Source: a bacterium
Lineage (GTDB): Bacteria > Armatimonadota > Fimbriimonadia > Fimbriimonadales > GBS-DC
Direction: 5' to 3'
Assembly (NCBI GenBank): GCA_029335935.2
Contig: JARJMV020000326.1
Span: 1-8,194 of the forward strand
DNA length: 8,194 nucleotides
Shown piece by piece: positions 6,618 to 8,194 of the stretch. Numbering within the stretch: position 1 is the stretch's first letter; the number at the start of each line of letters is the position of its first letter. The translations under genes and the position numbers were made by a program. The notes beneath the pieces are model-generated. The model saw only the letters and a list, made by a program, of their open reading frames with translations. It searched no databases and was not told the origin of the DNA.

Positions 6618-6994
6618 TGCGCGGCTGGCTATGGATAGTTTGGTGTGCGCTGCTGCTGGGTCAGACGCCTGCTGTTGGATGGCGCGTGGCGTTCTCCAAG
6701 TCGCGCTGTGATGTAGCAGTGTGCCAATGCCGTGACTGCGCAGGCGGCGCGAACTGCTGCTGCGCTAAGGCGCGCACGCCGCTGGAGCAGGCGATTGCAC
6801 GCAGCCACTGCGACCGTGCCGAGCAGGAGCAACTTGCGCTAACGGTTCTGCCACGCGTGATTTTCACCCCGCCGCTCGCGATTGCCGCGCCACGCTATAT
6901 GTTCGTAATCATCCACCGAGTCTCGCCTCGATGGGTCTCACAAACGCTCGTTCCACGCAGTCCACCTCCTCGCTCCTCCTTCCGACTGGGCTAA
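6617..6994 (+). CDS. Small cysteine-rich membrane or secreted protein, likely leaderless
   Basis: I do not recognise the family. From the GTG at 6617 the protein has 125 residues. Residues 4-20 (WLWIVWCALLLGQTPAV) form a signal peptide or membrane helix after one Arg. A cysteine cluster follows: Cys31, 36, 38, 41 and the triplet 47-49, in CDVAVCQCRDC and NCCCA, with Cys65 further on. Such spacing could bind metal or form disulfides. The middle is polar (LEQAIARSHCDRAEQEQ), and the C-terminal third has hydrophobic strands and a Pro/Arg-rich end (VPRSPPPRSSF). The frame is open back to a TTG at 6563, but that would run through the promoter. The GTG sits 7 nt after the TATAAT and has no Shine-Dalgarno site, so leaderless translation is most likely. 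Promoter placement and the signal-like N-terminus support a real gene; the lack of a known family keeps confidence moderate. Confidence 0.6.
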   Translation: MRGWLWIVWCALLLGQTPAVGWRVAFSKSRCDVAVCQCRDCAGGANCCCAKARTPLEQAIARSHCDRAEQEQLALTVLPRVIFTPPLAIAAPRYMFVIIHRVSPRWVSQTLVPRSPPPRSSFRLG

Positions 6995-7017
6995 TCTGAT
7001 GTGCCGATAGACACCCT

Positions 7018-7042
7018 GTAGCACGGACATTCCTGTCCGTGC
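7018..7042 (+). repeat. REP-like palindromic element, copy 1 (GTAG head)
   Basis: A 25-base unit begins with GTAG. GCACGGAC (7021-7028) pairs perfectly with GTCCGTGC (7035-7042) around the hexaloop ATTCCT; the stem can extend by one A-T pair to leave TTCC. A GTAG head before a palindrome is the known layout of REP elements mobilised by RAYT transposases. No RAYT gene is in the window. Confidence 0.8.
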
Positions 7043-7057
7043 CTAAACGCGCCATTC

Positions 7058-7082
7058 GTAGCACGGACATTCCTGTCCGTGC
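7058..7082 (+). repeat. REP-like palindromic element, copy 2 (identical direct repeat)
   Basis: This is an exact second copy of the 25-base unit at 7018-7042, including the GTAG head, starting 40 bp later with 15 bp of unrelated sequence between. The identity over all 25 bases shows recent duplication or strong constraint. Confidence 0.8.
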
Positions 7083-7088
7083 AACAAC

Positions 7089-7113
7089 GCTTGGACAAGA
7101 AAGTCCAAGCCAC
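7089..7113 (-). repeat. REP-like element, inverted variant copy (GTGG head)
   Basis: Read on the - strand, this unit has head GTGG, then GCTTGGAC, loop TTTCTT and GTCCAAGC. It matches copies 1 and 2 at 18 of 25 positions. The four stem differences come as two compensated pairs (A-T to T-A and C-G to T-A), so the stem stays perfect while its sequence changes. It ends 9 bp before the prepilin Shine-Dalgarno site. Confidence 0.7.
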
Positions 7114-7122
7114 AGACAGTCT

Positions 7123-7130
7123 AAAGGAGG
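7123..7130 (+). promoter_or_regulatory. Strong ribosome binding site for the prepilin-like gene
   Basis: AAAGGAGG is a near-perfect Shine-Dalgarno sequence. It lies 3 nt before the ATG at 7134 and 9 nt before the ATG at 7140. The second spacing is far better, so the start at 7140 is preferred. Confidence 0.8.
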
Positions 7131-7139
7131 CATATGCAT

Positions 7140-7880
7140 ATGAAACGCAACGGCTTTACGCTGATTGAGCTATTGGTCGTAATCGCGATAATCGCCATCT
7201 TGGCGGCGATTTTGTTCCCTGTGTTTGCACAGGCGCGCGAGAAGGCGCGTCAGACTCAGTGTTTGTCCAACTGCCGACAGATGGGCATCGCCGTACAAAT
7301 GTACACGCAGGACTACGATGAGGTACTGCCTACCGTGCGGATGATGGGCACACCGGGCATCAGCTGGATTGAGCAGATTCAGCCATATGTGAAGAACGAG
7401 CTGCTGCGCCGCTGTCCGTCGGATGGCAGCCCTGCGTGGAACGACACTCAGAACCCGCGCCTGACCTCGTATGGCTTCAACGCCTACTTCGACCCGTTCC
7501 ATCCACCGCATGGCTCGCCGACTGCCCCGCGTCCTGTGGCGCTCGCGGCCATCCAACGCCCTGCTGAGTGTGTGTTCGTGGCGGAGCTGGCGGAGCGCAA
7601 CAGCAAGTATCCCAACATGCTCATACGCGGCGACCACTTTATGCCGATGTACTGGGGCAACCCGCCGCGAGTGGTCGACAGCATGTGGAACGACCGCTTG
7701 TGGGACGTACAACGCGGCATACCGACCACGCTGGCAATCACCCGACACAGCGGCGGCGCCAACTATGTGTTCACTGACGGACACGCCAAGTGGCACAAGT
7801 TCGAGCAAACCTGGCAACAAACGCCGGGGCAACCGCCCACACGCGACTGGTACGACCCGCTACGCACCGAGAACTACTGA
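7140..7880 (+). CDS. Type IV prepilin-like protein with H-X9-DG C-terminal motif (DUF1559-like)
   Basis: From the ATG at 7140 the product has 246 residues. It begins [17 protein letters not shown]: the prepilin peptidase site lies between Gly5 and Phe6, and Glu10 is the conserved Glu5 of the mature pilin. The helix continues to [12 protein letters not shown] and CLSNCRQMG, a form very common in Armatimonadota, where such genes occur in many copies. The globular part has CPSDGS (92-97), SYGFNAYFD, and near the C-terminus [17 protein letters not shown], the usual ending of pseudopilins of this kind. The protein should be inserted in the inner membrane, cleaved and methylated, then act as a pilin, pseudopilin or surface-exposed protein; the exact role is unknown. 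No pilus assembly genes are near, as is usual for these scattered genes. An alternative ATG at 7134 (adding MH) sits too near the Shine-Dalgarno site. The leader holds three REP-like hairpins. Confidence 0.9.
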   Translation: MKRNGFTLIELLVVIAIIAILAAILFPVFAQAREKARQTQCLSNCRQMGIAVQMYTQDYDEVLPTVRMMGTPGISWIEQIQPYVKNELLRRCPSDGSPAWNDTQNPRLTSYGFNAYFDPFHPPHGSPTAPRPVALAAIQRPAECVFVAELAERNSKYPNMLIRGDHFMPMYWGNPPRVVDSMWNDRLWDVQRGIPTTLAITRHSGGANYVFTDGHAKWHKFEQTWQQTPGQPPTRDWYDPLRTENY

Positions 7881-7891
7881 CGGTGCTCATA

Positions 7892-7922
7892 TCTCCTCTC
7901 CCCGCACTGCGGGGAGAGGAGA
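7892..7922. terminator. Perfect 14-bp hairpin between converging genes
   Basis: TCTCCTCTCCCCGC (7892-7905) pairs perfectly with GCGGGGAGAGGAGA (7909-7922) around ACT. It lies 11 bp after the prepilin stop and 4 bp after the PEP-CTERM stop on the other strand, so it could end both transcripts. No T-run follows on either strand, so it may instead be a dispersed palindromic repeat that stabilises mRNA ends. Confidence 0.6.
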
Positions 7923-7926
7923 ACAA

Positions 7927-8194
7927 TCACTGCTTGCGACGGCGCAGCCCGAGCAACCCTGCTAATCCCGCGCCCAGCGCTACCATGCTGGCAGGTTCGG
8001 GCACGTACACAGCATACAAACCTTGATTCTGGTAGTAGACCAGCACCTCCAAGAAGGGGTTCCAGAAGGCTGCCTCGCTGGCTGCTCCACCCACTCCTAT
8101 GCCGCCTGCCAAGTATACATTACCGCTTTGCGAGCGATGTGCCCGTGAAACCGAAGTTGTTCGTGTACGCGAGGAAATTGCCTGAACCACCGCC
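7927..8194 (-). CDS. PEP-CTERM sorting-domain protein, C-terminal part, apparent frameshift
   Basis: The gene runs off the right edge; only its 3' end is visible. The C-terminus has the exosortase signal VPEPAS, a hydrophobic helix (MVALGAGLAGLLGL) and the basic tail RRRKQ. In this system the protein is exported, then cut and anchored by an exosortase. Before this the frame reads NVYLAGGIGVGGAASEAAFW and YYQNQGLYAVY, plausible for an extracellular beta-rich domain. Further upstream the same frame turns into Arg/Ser/Thr-rich text (ISSRTRTTSVSRAHRS), which looks wrong. A neighbouring frame reads GGGSGNFLAYTNNFGFTGTS, typical of such proteins, and then stops. Removing one A from the AAA at 8127-8129 (TTT on +) joins both halves. 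It is either a true frameshift, making this a pseudogene, or an assembly error. There is no enzyme signature; function unknown. Confidence 0.8.
   Translation of the reverse strand, partial: AVVQAISSRTRTTSVSRAHRSQSGNVYLAGGIGVGGAASEAAFWNPFLEVLVYYQNQGLYAVYVPEPASMVALGAGLAGLLGLRRRKQ

Noticed and set aside
7018..7113. Possible CRISPR array made from the repeated units
   Set aside because: Only three units, one of them inverted and different in sequence, with spacers of 15 and 6 bases. This does not fit a CRISPR array; REP-like elements fit better.
7131..7142. 12-bp palindrome CATATGCATATG at the prepilin start codon
   Set aside because: It is a simple tandem of CATATG and gives two in-frame ATGs. 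It is too short to claim a regulatory hairpin or operator.
7170..7832. Long open frame on the - strand (220 codons) opposite the prepilin gene
   Set aside because: Rich in His, Arg and Ala with no recognisable domain, and fully covered by the prepilin-like gene, whose start and end motifs are certain.

Overview
The window looks like bacterial chromosome from the phylum Armatimonadota or a close relative. This rests mainly on two proteins. One is a type IV prepilin-like protein whose N-terminal helix runs into [12 protein letters not shown] and CLSN, a form very common in that phylum. The other is a C-terminal PEP-CTERM sorting tail (VPEPAS, a glycine/leucine-rich helix, RRRK). The DNA is GC-rich and densely coded. 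Two genes appear to start at, or within a few bases of, their predicted transcription starts. The phylum call is recognition from memory, not a database result.

Region 1 (1-2990, + strand) is a tightly packed run of three genes: a SAM-dependent methyltransferase cut by the left edge, a GT4 glycosyltransferase two bases later, and a CapA-family protein whose GTG start directly follows the glycosyltransferase stop. This looks like one transcription unit for a surface polysaccharide or other glycoconjugate.

Region 2 (2991-4475) holds a secreted zinc hydrolase of the neutral/alkaline ceramidase family. It is followed by a short non-coding stretch containing a decayed piece of a second capA gene.

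Region 3 (4476-6554) has a COG4586-type ABC transporter ATPase on + and a Gfo/Idh/MocA oxidoreductase on -. They converge so tightly that one CTATAG palindrome supplies both stop codons. No ABC permease is present.

Region 4 (6555-8194) starts with a well-formed sigma70-type promoter driving a small cysteine-rich membrane or secreted protein that appears to be leaderless. Next come three REP-like hairpin elements (two direct, one inverted), a prepilin-like gene with a strong Shine-Dalgarno site, a perfect 14-bp hairpin, and the 3' end of a converging PEP-CTERM gene that seems to carry a +1 frameshift near 8127-8129.

The common theme is the cell envelope: glycan assembly, a secreted hydrolase, an exporter ATPase, a pilin-like surface protein and a sorted PEP-CTERM protein. 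I found no complete new defence or mobile system. The most unusual items are the REP-like cluster with compensatory stem changes, the capA remnant, the leaderless cysteine-rich gene, and the frameshifted PEP-CTERM gene.
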